Positions 33,156-42,050 of a stretch of DNA of 52,653 bases are shown here, in pieces. The notes below the pieces were generated by a model. The model did not search any database and was not told the DNA's origin. It saw only the letters and a list, made by a program, of their open reading frames with translations. This DNA comes from Alphaproteobacteria bacterium. GTDB taxonomy: Bacteria; Pseudomonadota; Alphaproteobacteria; UBA8366; Aestuariispiraceae. Every line of letters begins with the position of its first letter. Position 1 is the stretch's first letter. The DNA is taken from NCBI GenBank assembly GCA_006844765.1, contig SPJV01000122.1, forward strand, positions 1 through 52,653, read 5' to 3'. Both the position numbers and the translations under genes were made by a program.

Positions 33156-35717
33156 GTGGCGGGATTTCCTGAAAACGCGAAAGTCGTGATTGTCGGTGTT
33201 GGTGGGATCGTGGGCGCCTCGGTCGCGCATCACCTGATCGAGCGCGGTTGGGATAACATCGTCGGCATCGACAAGTCTGCGGTACCGACCGATATCGGGT
33301 CGACCTCGCACGCTTCCGACTTCTGCTATGCGACGGCGCATGATTTCCTGACCTGCTGGACGACGATGTATTCCATCGACTTCTATGAGAAGATGGGCAA
33401 CTACGCCAAAGTCGGCGGGATCGAACTGGCGCGCGTCGGTGATGACGGGCGGATGGACGAAATCAAGCGCAAGGTTGCCTCCGGCAAGGCGTTTGGCACC
33501 AATGTCCGGCTGATGGACGCTGCTGAGATCAAACAGAAATTTCCGCTGGTTGAGGAAGATCTGGTGCAAGGCGGCATGTGGGACCCGGATGCGGGTTTGG
33601 TCGCACCACGGTCCCAAACCGTTGCTGGCAAGCTGATCGATGCGGCGGAGAAGACTGGAAAGCTGCAGGTTCTTGCCAATACGCCGGCCAGTGATTTGAT
33701 CATCGAAGATGGCCAGATCAAAGGCGTCGTCACTGAGCGCGGGACAATCATGGCTGATAAAGTCATCGTTTGTGCGGGGCTTTGGGGTCGCTTGATTGCA
33801 CAGATGGCAGGGGAAGATCTGCCGGTGATGCCGGTTGACCATCCGCTGCTCTGGTTTGGGCCCTATGAGGAATTCGCCGGTACCGGTAAGGATATCGGCT
33901 GGCCGCTTTTGCGAGACCAGGGGAACTCAGCCTATATGCGGGACACGGGCGACCCGACGACGCCGGAAGGCGGCATGATCGAATGGGGCTATTACGAGGA
34001 AAGCGATCCACGTCTTTGTCACCCGAAAGACTTGCTGGAAAAAGCGCAGGCACGCCTCTCCCCCTCGCAGCGGGATCTCGATATCGAACAGGTCATGGAG
34101 CCGCTGGAACGCGCCATGGAATTGACGCCAATCCTGGCGGAACTGGGCTATGACGAAAAACGGAGCTTTAACGGTCTTCTGCAAGTGACCACCGACGGCG
34201 GCCCTTCTATCGGGGAGAGCCAAAAGGCGCGCGGGCTTTGGTACGCAGTTGCGATCTGGGTCAAAGATGCGCCGGGGATGGCGAAACTTGTTGTCGATTG
34301 GATGACTGATGGGCGGACCGTGATCGATCATCACTCGATTGACTATTCCCGTTTCTATCCGTTCCAAACAGACTCCAAGTTTATCGAGGAGCGCTGTTAT
34401 GAATCCGCCTTTAAGATTTACAATCCAGCGGTTCATCCGCGCGAGCCTTTCTCCGGTGGCCGTGGCGTGCGCCGCAGCCCCTTCTATGAGCGCGAAGTAG
34501 AGCTTGGCGGTTATTTCATGGAACTCGGCGGGTGGGAGCGTGCGCATGGCTACGCTGCCAACGAAACGCTGTTGGAGAAATATGGCAACCGCGTTCCGGT
34601 GCGGGAGAATGAATGGGATAACCGCCATTTCTGGCGCGTCTCGAATGCCGAACATCTGGAAATGAGTGAGAATGTCGGGATGGTGAACCTATCCCACTTC
34701 GCGATGTATGACGTCACCGGACCGGACCATGTCGTCTTCATGGAGTATCTCTGCGCGGCGAAGGTCGGCGGCGATAATCAGGTTGGCAAGGGCATCTACA
34801 CCCACTTCCTGGATGAGGAAGGGATGGTGAAGGCGGACTTCACGGTCTTCCGGATGGAGGATCGCTTCCGCTTCGTCGATGGCGCGGACGCCGGTAACCG
34901 CGACTTCATGTATATGAAACGCATGGCCCAGGATCATGGCTATGATGTTGAGATCACCGATGTCACGAATGACTTCACCACCATTGGGCTCTGGGGCCCG
35001 AATGCGCGGACGACCTTGCAGAAAATCGTGCCGAATCCGGATGATCTGACCCACGAAAACTTCCCCTTCGCCGCAATCAAGCAGATTGAGATTGCCGGGG
35101 TGAAGGTCGCTGCCTTCCGCATTTCTTATGTTGGGGAGCAGGGCTGGGAGCTCCATATGCGCTATGACGAGGCGTTGCCGGTCTGGGATGCCATCCGCGC
35201 AGAAGGGGTGATGCCTTTCGGGGTGGAAACCTATGCAAACTCCCGCCGGTTGGAGAAGAGTCTGCGGCTCCAGAATGCAGAGCTTCTGACGGAGTATAAT
35301 CTCTATGAAGCCGATCTTGCCCGCCCGAAGGTGAAGGAAGCGGACTTCGTCGGGAAGGCGAAGCATCTGGAATACCGGGCACGGGAGCATCAACCCGCGA
35401 TCCTATGCACCTTTGTCTTCACGGATAATCATGACAGCAAGGGCGTCGAACGCTTTCCCGTTGGAACCCTGCCGATCATGGATAAGGACACGGGCGAAAC
35501 CATCGTCGATAGTCTTGGCCGGCGGTCCTTCACGATGTCCATGGCCTATGGTCCCACCATCGGCAAAAACATCGCGCTTGCCTATCTGCCGCATGACCTC
35601 GCGGTGAAGGGGAATAGCTTCATCGTTGAATATTACGGTGAAACCTATCCTGTCGAAATCGCCGGTGTTGGCTATGAACCGCTCTATGATCCGGAGAATA
35701 TCAAACCGCGGAGCTAA
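33156..35717 (+). CDS. FAD-dependent oxidase/dehydrogenase fused to a GcvT-type domain (dimethylglycine dehydrogenase family)
   Basis: A two-part enzyme of 853 residues. The N-terminal DAO-type domain (VVIVGVGGIVGASVAHHL, FAD-binding; STSHAS where relatives attach FAD to the His) would demethylate an N-methyl amine. The C-terminal part from about residue 450 has the FAO_M linker (GVRRSPFYEREVELGGYF) and the GcvT fold that passes the one-carbon unit to tetrahydrofolate (GLWGPNARTTLQKI, ISYVGEQGWELHM). The GTG start follows GGAGAA; the open frame upstream lacks a ribosome site. In the GcvT part the usual E-x-G-x-R-L pattern reads SRRLEKSLRLQNAELL, so folate use should be tested. Followed 89 bp later by a paralogue. 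Confidence 0.85.
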   Translation: MAGFPENAKVVIVGVGGIVGASVAHHLIERGWDNIVGIDKSAVPTDIGSTSHASDFCYATAHDFLTCWTTMYSIDFYEKMGNYAKVGGIELARVGDDGRMDEIKRKVASGKAFGTNVRLMDAAEIKQKFPLVEEDLVQGGMWDPDAGLVAPRSQTVAGKLIDAAEKTGKLQVLANTPASDLIIEDGQIKGVVTERGTIMADKVIVCAGLWGRLIAQMAGEDLPVMPVDHPLLWFGPYEEFAGTGKDIGWPLLRDQGNSAYMRDTGDPTTPEGGMIEWGYYEESDPRLCHPKDLLEKAQARLSPSQRDLDIEQVMEPLERAMELTPILAELGYDEKRSFNGLLQVTTDGGPSIGESQKARGLWYAVAIWVKDAPGMAKLVVDWMTDGRTVIDHHSIDYSRFYPFQTDSKFIEERCYESAFKIYNPAVHPREPFSGGRGVRRSPFYEREVELGGYFMELGGWERAHGYAANETLLEKYGNRVPVRENEWDNRHFWRVSNAEHLEMSENVGMVNLSHFAMYDVTGPDHVVFMEYLCAAKVGGDNQVGKGIYTHFLDEEGMVKADFTVFRMEDRFRFVDGADAGNRDFMYMKRMAQDHGYDVEITDVTNDFTTIGLWGPNARTTLQKIVPNPDDLTHENFPFAAIKQIEIAGVKVAAFRISYVGEQGWELHMRYDEALPVWDAIRAEGVMPFGVETYANSRRLEKSLRLQNAELLTEYNLYEADLARPKVKEADFVGKAKHLEYRAREHQPAILCTFVFTDNHDSKGVERFPVGTLPIMDKDTGETIVDSLGRRSFTMSMAYGPTIGKNIALAYLPHDLAVKGNSFIVEYYGETYPVEIAGVGYEPLYDPENIKPRS

Positions 35718-35806
35718 AAGTATACAGCGTGTATATAAAAACTCATTGCGCCTGAACGGGATGATTGCTACGAGGTTTCGTCGGTATCGGGCGGAGGAGT
35801 AGCCTC

Positions 35807-38269
35807 ATGAAGTCGCATGCGCGGGCGGTTGTGATTGGTGGCGGTGTCGTTGGTGTTTCAGCGCTCTATCATCTGGCGGAAAAGGGATGGACGGACTCCG
35901 TCCTGGTTGAGCGGCGGGAACTGACCTCCGGCTCGACCTGGCATGCGGCGGGCTTGGTCCCGTTGTTCAATATGAGTTACGCGGTTGGAAAGCTGCATCA
36001 ATACTCAATCGACTTCTATCAGCGGCTTGAAAAAGAAACCGGGCAGGATGTTGGTTTCCGCCAGGTCTCCAACATCCGTGTTGCGCAGACCCGTGATCGG
36101 ATGGATGAGTTCCGCCAATATGCCGGCGTTGCCGACACGATTGGCGTCGAATTCGAATTCATCACTCCTGCACAGATCAAGGAGCTCTGGCCTCTCGCAT
36201 CCGTCGATGGCTTCATTGGTGCGATCCGAAATCCAACGGATGGCTATCTTCAGCCAGCCGATCTGACCCAGGCGCTTGCCATTGGCGCGCGCAACAAAGG
36301 GGCTGAGATCAACCGAAACACCTCTGTGACAGGCATCTCCCGAACCCGGGCAGGGGAATGGTGTGTTCACACGGATAAGGGCGACATCACTTGCGAGCAT
36401 GTGATTTCCGCCACCGGTTCCTTCGCACGCCAGACCGGGCGTATGGTGGGCTTGGACATCCCGGTAATTCCGGTTGAACACCAGTACATCGTCACCGGCT
36501 CTCATCCCGATATTGCGGCCCGGATTGAGCAGGGATTGCCGGAGATGGGGATTCTTCGGGTGCCGGATGAGCGGTATTATTTCCGGCAGGAAAAGGATGG
36601 CTTGATCCTTGGCCCGTATGAGCGGGACGCAAAGGCATGCTATCTGGATGGCCCCAGTGCCGATAGCGAGTATGAGCTGTTTCAGGAAGACTTCGACCGG
36701 CTTGAAACGGAAATCGAGGCGGCGATGGCGCGTGTGCCGGCCTTTGGCGAGGCAGGGGTTAAGGAAGTTTATAACGGCGCCATCTGTTATACGCCCGATG
36801 GCAATCCGATTGTTGGGCCCGCCTGGGATTTGCCGAACTTCTGGCTCTCGGAAGGTCATAGCTTCGGGATCACTGCGGCAGGCGGGGCAGGCCAGCAACT
36901 CGCCGAATGGATCGTCGAGGGGGAACCTTCTGTTGATATGCTGGGCGTCGACCCGCGCCGCTATGGCGATTACTGCACCAAGTCCTATCTGAAGGCGAAG
37001 AATGAAGAGGCCTATGACCACGTCTTCATCGTTCATTATCCGGATGAGGAACGCCCCGCTGCAAGGCCGCTCCGCCGCACGCCGATCCATGATCGTTTGA
37101 AAGCGCTGGGCGCTGTCTTCGGGCAAAGCTTCGGATGGGATAGGGCCAACTTCTTCGCATCGGAGGGCACGCCGCAGGAGGATCATTGGTCCTTCCGTCG
37201 CTCCAATTGGCATGAAGCGGTCGGGATTGAATGCCGCAATGTGATGGAAAATGTCGGGATTCTCGATCTGTCCGGCTTTGCCAAATGCCGGATTTCCGGT
37301 GCGGGGGCTGAGGCGTTCTTGGATCGCCTTGTGGCCAATCGCCTACCAGCCAAATCGGGAAGCCTGAGACTCGGCCATGCCTTAAGCCTGGGCGGTGGGG
37401 TGCATTCGGAATTCTCCATTCTGCGGGATGAACCGGATTTCCTCACTGGTGACCCGAGCTTCTATGTTGTCTCTGCCGGGGCGTTCCAGCGGTTGGATCA
37501 CGACTGGATTAAGAAGCACATGCCGGCGGATGGTTCGGTTCGCTTCGACGATTTGACCAATGCCATGGGCACGCTGATCATCGCCGGGCCCAAGGCGCGG
37601 ACCTTGATGCAGCGGGTAGCGCCGGGTACCGATTTCGGAAATGATGCCTTTCCCTGGCTGACGGCACAGAAAATTGAAGTTGGCGTCGCACCTTGCCGCG
37701 CTATCCGCGCCAATTTTGTTGGTGAGCTTGGTTGGGAGCTTCATCACCCAATTGAGTATCAGGTTCATATTTTTGACGCCCTGATGGCCGCCGGTGCTGA
37801 TCTTGGGATCGCCCCTTTTGGTATTCGCGCCATGGAGAGCCTGCGGATCGAGAAATCCTATCGCTCGCCGGGCCGTGAATACTCCATTGAACTTGCCGCC
37901 CTGGAATCTGGGCTGGCGCGCTTCGTCGACCTCAGCAAGGGGGACTTCATCGGCAAGGAGGGTCTTGTTGCCTGGCAACAGCGTGGCTTTGCCTGGACCT
38001 CCGCCACGCTAGAGGTTCATGACACGATTGATGCAGATGCGCTGGGCTCAAACCCGATTTCACTGAATGGCGCGGTTGTTGGGCGCTGTACCTCCGGCAA
38101 CTACGGCTTCCGAACTGGCAAGTCCCTTGTCCTGGCTACATTGAATCCGGAATTCGCAGAGATCGGCCAGGTGTTGGAGATTGATATCCTCGGCGACCGG
38201 TTCCGTTGCACGGTCATCCAAGATAGTCCTTATGATCCTGAGAACGAACGGATCAAGGCGGCTGGGTGA
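35807..38269 (+). CDS. Dimethylglycine/sarcosine dehydrogenase-like FAD-GcvT fusion protein
   Basis: An 820-residue paralogue of the upstream protein. FAD-binding AVVIGGGVVGVSALYHLAEK at the start, His in TSGSTWHAAGL (covalent FAD in dimethylglycine dehydrogenase) and DGNPIVGPAWDLPNFWLSEG near the end of the FAD domain. The GcvT domain has CRISGAGAEAFLDRL, GPKARTLMQRV, FVGELGWELHHP and GIRAMESLRIEKSYRS, close to authentic dimethylglycine dehydrogenases. GGAGGAG lies 7 nt before the ATG. It is probably co-transcribed with the gene before it. The pair may act on two successive demethylation steps or two substrates; which ones cannot be told. Confidence 0.87.
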   Translation: MKSHARAVVIGGGVVGVSALYHLAEKGWTDSVLVERRELTSGSTWHAAGLVPLFNMSYAVGKLHQYSIDFYQRLEKETGQDVGFRQVSNIRVAQTRDRMDEFRQYAGVADTIGVEFEFITPAQIKELWPLASVDGFIGAIRNPTDGYLQPADLTQALAIGARNKGAEINRNTSVTGISRTRAGEWCVHTDKGDITCEHVISATGSFARQTGRMVGLDIPVIPVEHQYIVTGSHPDIAARIEQGLPEMGILRVPDERYYFRQEKDGLILGPYERDAKACYLDGPSADSEYELFQEDFDRLETEIEAAMARVPAFGEAGVKEVYNGAICYTPDGNPIVGPAWDLPNFWLSEGHSFGITAAGGAGQQLAEWIVEGEPSVDMLGVDPRRYGDYCTKSYLKAKNEEAYDHVFIVHYPDEERPAARPLRRTPIHDRLKALGAVFGQSFGWDRANFFASEGTPQEDHWSFRRSNWHEAVGIECRNVMENVGILDLSGFAKCRISGAGAEAFLDRLVANRLPAKSGSLRLGHALSLGGGVHSEFSILRDEPDFLTGDPSFYVVSAGAFQRLDHDWIKKHMPADGSVRFDDLTNAMGTLIIAGPKARTLMQRVAPGTDFGNDAFPWLTAQKIEVGVAPCRAIRANFVGELGWELHHPIEYQVHIFDALMAAGADLGIAPFGIRAMESLRIEKSYRSPGREYSIELAALESGLARFVDLSKGDFIGKEGLVAWQQRGFAWTSATLEVHDTIDADALGSNPISLNGAVVGRCTSGNYGFRTGKSLVLATLNPEFAEIGQVLEIDILGDRFRCTVIQDSPYDPENERIKAAG

Positions 38270-38292
38270 GGGGAGTGCATCAGCCCGATGTC

Positions 38293-38934
38293 TTATCCAG
38301 CGCGGGTGACGCCAAAATAACCAAGCTCGGCAGCGTTTGGGAACTCATTCTCCGGCAGGTTCCACAGAAAACGGCGCATCCTGCGCTTTTCCGCGAGTTC
38401 GGCAATGCGTTCGTAGCGGGGGCGTTCGGCGGCCGGGCGACTGGCGTCAACGGTCAATGCCATGACGTTGCAGGTCGCAAAGACCGTCGCATCTTCAAGG
38501 TCGATCCGGGCCGCCGCCAGAAAACCGAAACAATGATCCATCAATGGCATGATCGCATCTTCGACCATTTCCATGCTGGGATTGGCTGCGAAATCCAAGA
38601 GTTCGAGGATCAACATAGAGCGTTCTTCATCATCGAGAACCTTCAGGGGGGCTTCAACCCTGTCAGCCTGTTCTGTCCCAATCAGGGCCCGGCTGGAAAC
38701 CGGTACGATGAGGCGCCGGGATCCGCGCATCCGGCGCAGGGCAGAGACCGCAGCCCCAATTAGGTCTACCTGACGATCCGTTACTTCGGCAATGGAAAGG
38801 CGCTTGTCGAAGACGGCATTTGTCCCGCTCAGCGTCGTATCGCCGTCCTTGTACGCGGGCGCACAATAAACCGCATGCGCTGCCCCGGTTTTCGGCGACA
38901 GGATCGGGATAGGATGGGCGGAAATGCCGCTCAC
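38293..38934 (-). CDS. Protein of unknown function, possibly a degenerate EAL-like domain
   Basis: A 213-residue soluble protein. Part of it follows the mid-region rhythm of EAL phosphodiesterase domains: LIVPVSSRALIGTEQADRV, then MLILELLDFAANPSMEMVED. The E-A-L motif and the metal-binding residues are missing, so it could not hydrolyse c-di-GMP; a scaffold or unrelated fold is equally possible. It is convergent with the dimethylglycine-dehydrogenase-like gene with 23 bp between. Its start faces the gltA terminator region. No clear ribosome site was found, so the start is uncertain. Confidence 0.55.
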   Translation of the reverse strand: MSGISAHPIPILSPKTGAAHAVYCAPAYKDGDTTLSGTNAVFDKRLSIAEVTDRQVDLIGAAVSALRRMRGSRRLIVPVSSRALIGTEQADRVEAPLKVLDDEERSMLILELLDFAANPSMEMVEDAIMPLMDHCFGFLAAARIDLEDATVFATCNVMALTVDASRPAAERPRYERIAELAEKRRMRRFLWNLPENEFPNAAELGYFGVTRAG

Positions 38935-38959
38935 AATATTCGTTCCATAGATAAGAATT

Positions 38960-38993
38960 CCTACAGCTGCCCAGGGGCCCGGACAGCTGTAGG
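38960..38993 (-). terminator. Perfect 10-bp inverted repeat downstream of gltA
   Basis: CCTACAGCTG (38960-38969) pairs perfectly with CAGCTGTAGG (38984-38993). It begins 51 bp after the gltA stop in the direction of gltA transcription. The tail on the minus strand is AATTCTTATCT, only moderately U-rich. Likely gltA terminator; a protein-binding palindrome upstream of the 213-residue gene is the alternative. Confidence 0.55.
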
Positions 38994-39043
38994 ATAAACA
39001 CGCGCTTTTCGATTACTCAACCGCAGATGCGGCCTTAAGAAAT

Positions 39044-40348
39044 TTAGCGTTTGTCGATTGGGATGAAGGCCCGTTCGTCGGAACCGGTGAAGAGCTGACG
39101 CGGGCGGCCAATCTTTTGGTTCGGGTCGGTGATCATCTCGTTCCATTGCGCGACCCAGCCAACGGTCCGGGCAAGCGCGAAGAGGACCGTGAACATGCTG
39201 GTCGGGAAGCCGATAGCCTTCAGGATAATGCCGGAATAGAAGTCGACATTCGGGAAGAGTTTCCGCTCCCGGAAGTAATCATCTTCCAGCGCGATCCGCT
39301 CCAGCTCGCGGGCGAGTTCCAGAAGTGGGTCATTCACACCCAGCTGGTCCAGTACTTCATCGCAGCTGCTTTTCAGCACGCCGGCGCGCGGATCCAGGTT
39401 TTTATAAACCCGGTGACCAAAGCCCATCAGGCGGAAGGGATCGTTCTTATCCTTCGCCTTCTCGAGATATTTCGGGATGTTGTCCTTGTGCCCAATCTCA
39501 TACAGCATCTGAAGCACGGCTTCATTCGCACCGCCATGCGCCGGACCCCACAGGCAGGAAATCCCGGCTGCGATACAGGCGAAGGGGTTCGCACCGGACG
39601 ACCCGGCGATCCGAACCGTGGAGGTCGAAGCATTCTGCTCGTGATCCGCATGCAGGATGAAGATCTTGTCCATCGCGCGGGCAACGGCTGGGTTGATCTC
39701 ATACTCTTCCGCCGGGACGGAGAAGGTCATGTGCAGGAAGTTTTCCGCATAGCTGAGCTTGTTTTGCGGGTAGGTGAAGGGCTGGCCGCTGGAGTATTTA
39801 AAGGCCAGCGCCGCGATGGTCGGCATTTTGGCGACCAAGCGGTGGGACGCCACCATGCGCTGTTCCGGATCATTGATATCCGTTGAGTCATGATAAAAAG
39901 CACTCAAGGCGCCGATGACCCCGACCATGATCGCCATCGGATGTGCATCACGACGGAAGCCTCTGAAAAAGTTCAGAATCTGCTCATGAAGCATGGTGTG
40001 ATAGGTGATCGTGTGCTCGAATTCGGTCTTTTCTGCGGCGTTTGGCAGTTTACCGCGCAGCAGCAGGTAGCAAACTTCCATGTAGTTGCAATGTTCGGCC
40101 AGATCTTCGATCCGATAGCCACGATGGAGCAACTGGCCTGCGTCGCCGTCGATATAGGTGATCGCGCTGTCGCAGGATGCGGTTGAAGTGAAGCCCGGAT
40201 CATAGGTGAAATATCCGCTTTGACCATAAAGCTTTCGGATATCAATCACTTTCGGGCCAACAGATCCTTCGAGCACGGGCAAAGTATACTCTTTACCGGT
40301 GGCCGGGTCGCTCAGGGTCATATCGTGAGAATGTGTCTTTTCAGCCAT
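39044..40348 (-). CDS. gltA: Citrate synthase (type II, hexameric)
   Basis: First step of the TCA cycle: acetyl-CoA plus oxaloacetate to citrate. It has the Gram-negative N-terminal domain (SDPATGKEYTLPVLEGSVGP) and the catalytic His regions CLWGPAHGGANEAV and LMGFGHRVYKN, with the Asp region near KLFPNVDFYSGIILKAIG. ENASTSTVRIAGSSGANP-like strand present (as QNASTSTVRIAGSSGANPF). The ATG at MAEKTH is chosen; a GTG four codons earlier overlaps the GGAGG ribosome site and is unlikely. The length of 434 residues is typical. It lies 165 bp downstream of gltX-side DNA on the same strand, with its own promoter region. Confidence 0.96.
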   Translation of the reverse strand: MAEKTHSHDMTLSDPATGKEYTLPVLEGSVGPKVIDIRKLYGQSGYFTYDPGFTSTASCDSAITYIDGDAGQLLHRGYRIEDLAEHCNYMEVCYLLLRGKLPNAAEKTEFEHTITYHTMLHEQILNFFRGFRRDAHPMAIMVGVIGALSAFYHDSTDINDPEQRMVASHRLVAKMPTIAALAFKYSSGQPFTYPQNKLSYAENFLHMTFSVPAEEYEINPAVARAMDKIFILHADHEQNASTSTVRIAGSSGANPFACIAAGISCLWGPAHGGANEAVLQMLYEIGHKDNIPKYLEKAKDKNDPFRLMGFGHRVYKNLDPRAGVLKSSCDEVLDQLGVNDPLLELARELERIALEDDYFRERKLFPNVDFYSGIILKAIGFPTSMFTVLFALARTVGWVAQWNEMITDPNQKIGRPRQLFTGSDERAFIPIDKR

Positions 40349-40513
40349 ATCTTGCTTCACCTCCGCGCGGCAGGGCGCCGCGATTTGTTAATTGGCCGTA
40401 TTTTCAGCCATGCGTTCTAAATATGTGACGGCTACAAAATTCCTAGTGCCATCTTTTGAGGCGCGCATCCTAACCGGAAATTCCGCAGTGCACAATAATT
40501 GCGACATTAATGC

Positions 40514-41911
40514 TCAGCTGTTCGGCGCTGCAGCAAGGCGTGCTGCGACTTCTTCCGCACCCAAGCAAAAGATGACATTGGACAGGTCGGGCGACGCCAT
40601 GGTTCCGGTCAGGACGGCCCGCAAGGGCTGGGCAACCTTACCGAAGCCAACCCCGGCGGCTTCCACGGTTTCGGCCAGTGCTGCGTGGATTGCTTCTTCC
40701 GTCCAATCGCCAAGGGCGGCAATGCGTTCCCCCGCCGCACGGGCATGGGCGACCCCTTCCGGCGTGATCGATTTCGCGGCTTTTGGTTCTGTCAGTGGGA
40801 AGCTTGGGCGGTCGATATAAATCCGCGCTGCTTCCGCCAGTTGCGGCAGCATGGTTGCGCGCTTCGAGAGCCCGGCAAGGCCTAAACGAATCCGCGAGAA
40901 TGCGGGGTCATCGGCGGTCAAATCCAGGCTCGGGGCAAGCAGCGTCATCAGGCGATCCCCATCGGCTTCCCGCAGGTAGTGACCGTTCAAATTCTCCAGC
41001 TTCTGGAAATCGAAGCGCGACGGGGCTTTTCCGACATCCTTCAATTCGAAGAGCGAGATCGCCTCTTCTTCTGACACGATTTCCGTATCACCATGTCCCC
41101 AACCCAGGCGCAGCAGGTAATTCTTTAACGCTTCAGGTAAATAGCCCATATCACGATAGGCTTCGACCCCAAGCGCGCCATGGCGCTTGGACAGCTTCGC
41201 ACCATCCGGTCCATGGATCAGCGGGATATGGGCAAAGTCCGGTGCATCCCACCCTGCCGCGCGGTAGAGATGATATTGCCGGAAAGCATTGGTCAAATGG
41301 TCATCACCACGGATCACATGGGTGACCCCCATATCGTGATCATCGACGACAACAGAAAGCATATAGGTTGGGGTGCCATCAGCGCGTAGCAGGATCATGT
41401 CGTCCATCTGCTCATGATCGACAGTAACGTCACCTTGGACGAGGTCTGTCAGGGTCGTTGACCCGCCATCGCGCGGCATTTTAAGTCGGACAACGGGATC
41501 GATACCGGCGGGTGCGTCCGAAGGGGCGCGATCACGCCACAGATCATTATAGAGCCGCCGTCGGCCCTCACTTTTTGCTTCCGCGCGCATGATGTCCAGC
41601 TCTTCAGGGCTGGCGTAGCAATGATAAGCCATTCCGCGTGCAATAAGATCCTGGGCAACCTCGGCATGGCGGCTCGCGCGGGCGAATTGGTAGATAGGGT
41701 CGCCATCCCCTTCCAAACCAACCCAAGACAGACCTTCGAAGATCGCGTCGATGGCTTCCGGGGTGGAACGCTTCCGGTCGGTATCTTCAATCCGAAGCTT
41801 GTAGCTGCCGCCATGGTGTCGCGCGAAAAGATAATTGAACAATGCCGTGCGCGCCCCACCGATATGCAGGAAGCCGGTTGGAGACGGGGCAAAGCGGGTG
41901 ACGACAGACAT
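40514..41911 (-). CDS. gltX: Glutamate--tRNA ligase
   Basis: Class I aminoacyl-tRNA synthetase charging tRNA-Glu; in alphaproteobacteria one of two copies often also charges tRNA-Gln for the amidotransferase route. The HIGH-type motif is HIGGAR at residues 16-21 after TRFAPSPTGF, the KMSKS-type motif is KLSKRHG, and the anticodon-binding part has FDFQKLENLNGHYLREAD. The start MSVVTRFAPS is set by AAGGATTGAAGAA just before it; the longer frame adds 20 non-homologous residues that overlap the promoter. The length of 465 residues is normal. It is divergent from comEC across 139 bp. Confidence 0.95.
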   Translation of the reverse strand: MSVVTRFAPSPTGFLHIGGARTALFNYLFARHHGGSYKLRIEDTDRKRSTPEAIDAIFEGLSWVGLEGDGDPIYQFARASRHAEVAQDLIARGMAYHCYASPEELDIMRAEAKSEGRRRLYNDLWRDRAPSDAPAGIDPVVRLKMPRDGGSTTLTDLVQGDVTVDHEQMDDMILLRADGTPTYMLSVVVDDHDMGVTHVIRGDDHLTNAFRQYHLYRAAGWDAPDFAHIPLIHGPDGAKLSKRHGALGVEAYRDMGYLPEALKNYLLRLGWGHGDTEIVSEEEAISLFELKDVGKAPSRFDFQKLENLNGHYLREADGDRLMTLLAPSLDLTADDPAFSRIRLGLAGLSKRATMLPQLAEAARIYIDRPSFPLTEPKAAKSITPEGVAHARAAGERIAALGDWTEEAIHAALAETVEAAGVGFGKVAQPLRAVLTGTMASPDLSNVIFCLGAEEVAARLAAAPNS

Positions 41912-42050
41912 TTCTTCAATCCTTACGAACGGGGTAACGGCGCGGTTCCTTACCACGGGCGCAGGGGACACTTCAAAGGGCTTTCGACAAGCCGCCCGTC
42001 TTGCGGCATCATTCGACCATTAAGCGGTATTTCAGACAGAATTTCGTCTT

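Noticed and set aside
36005..37213. 402-residue minus-strand open frame opposite the second FAD-GcvT gene
   Set aside because: Antisense to a strongly conserved enzyme; long only because of the GC-rich codon pattern.
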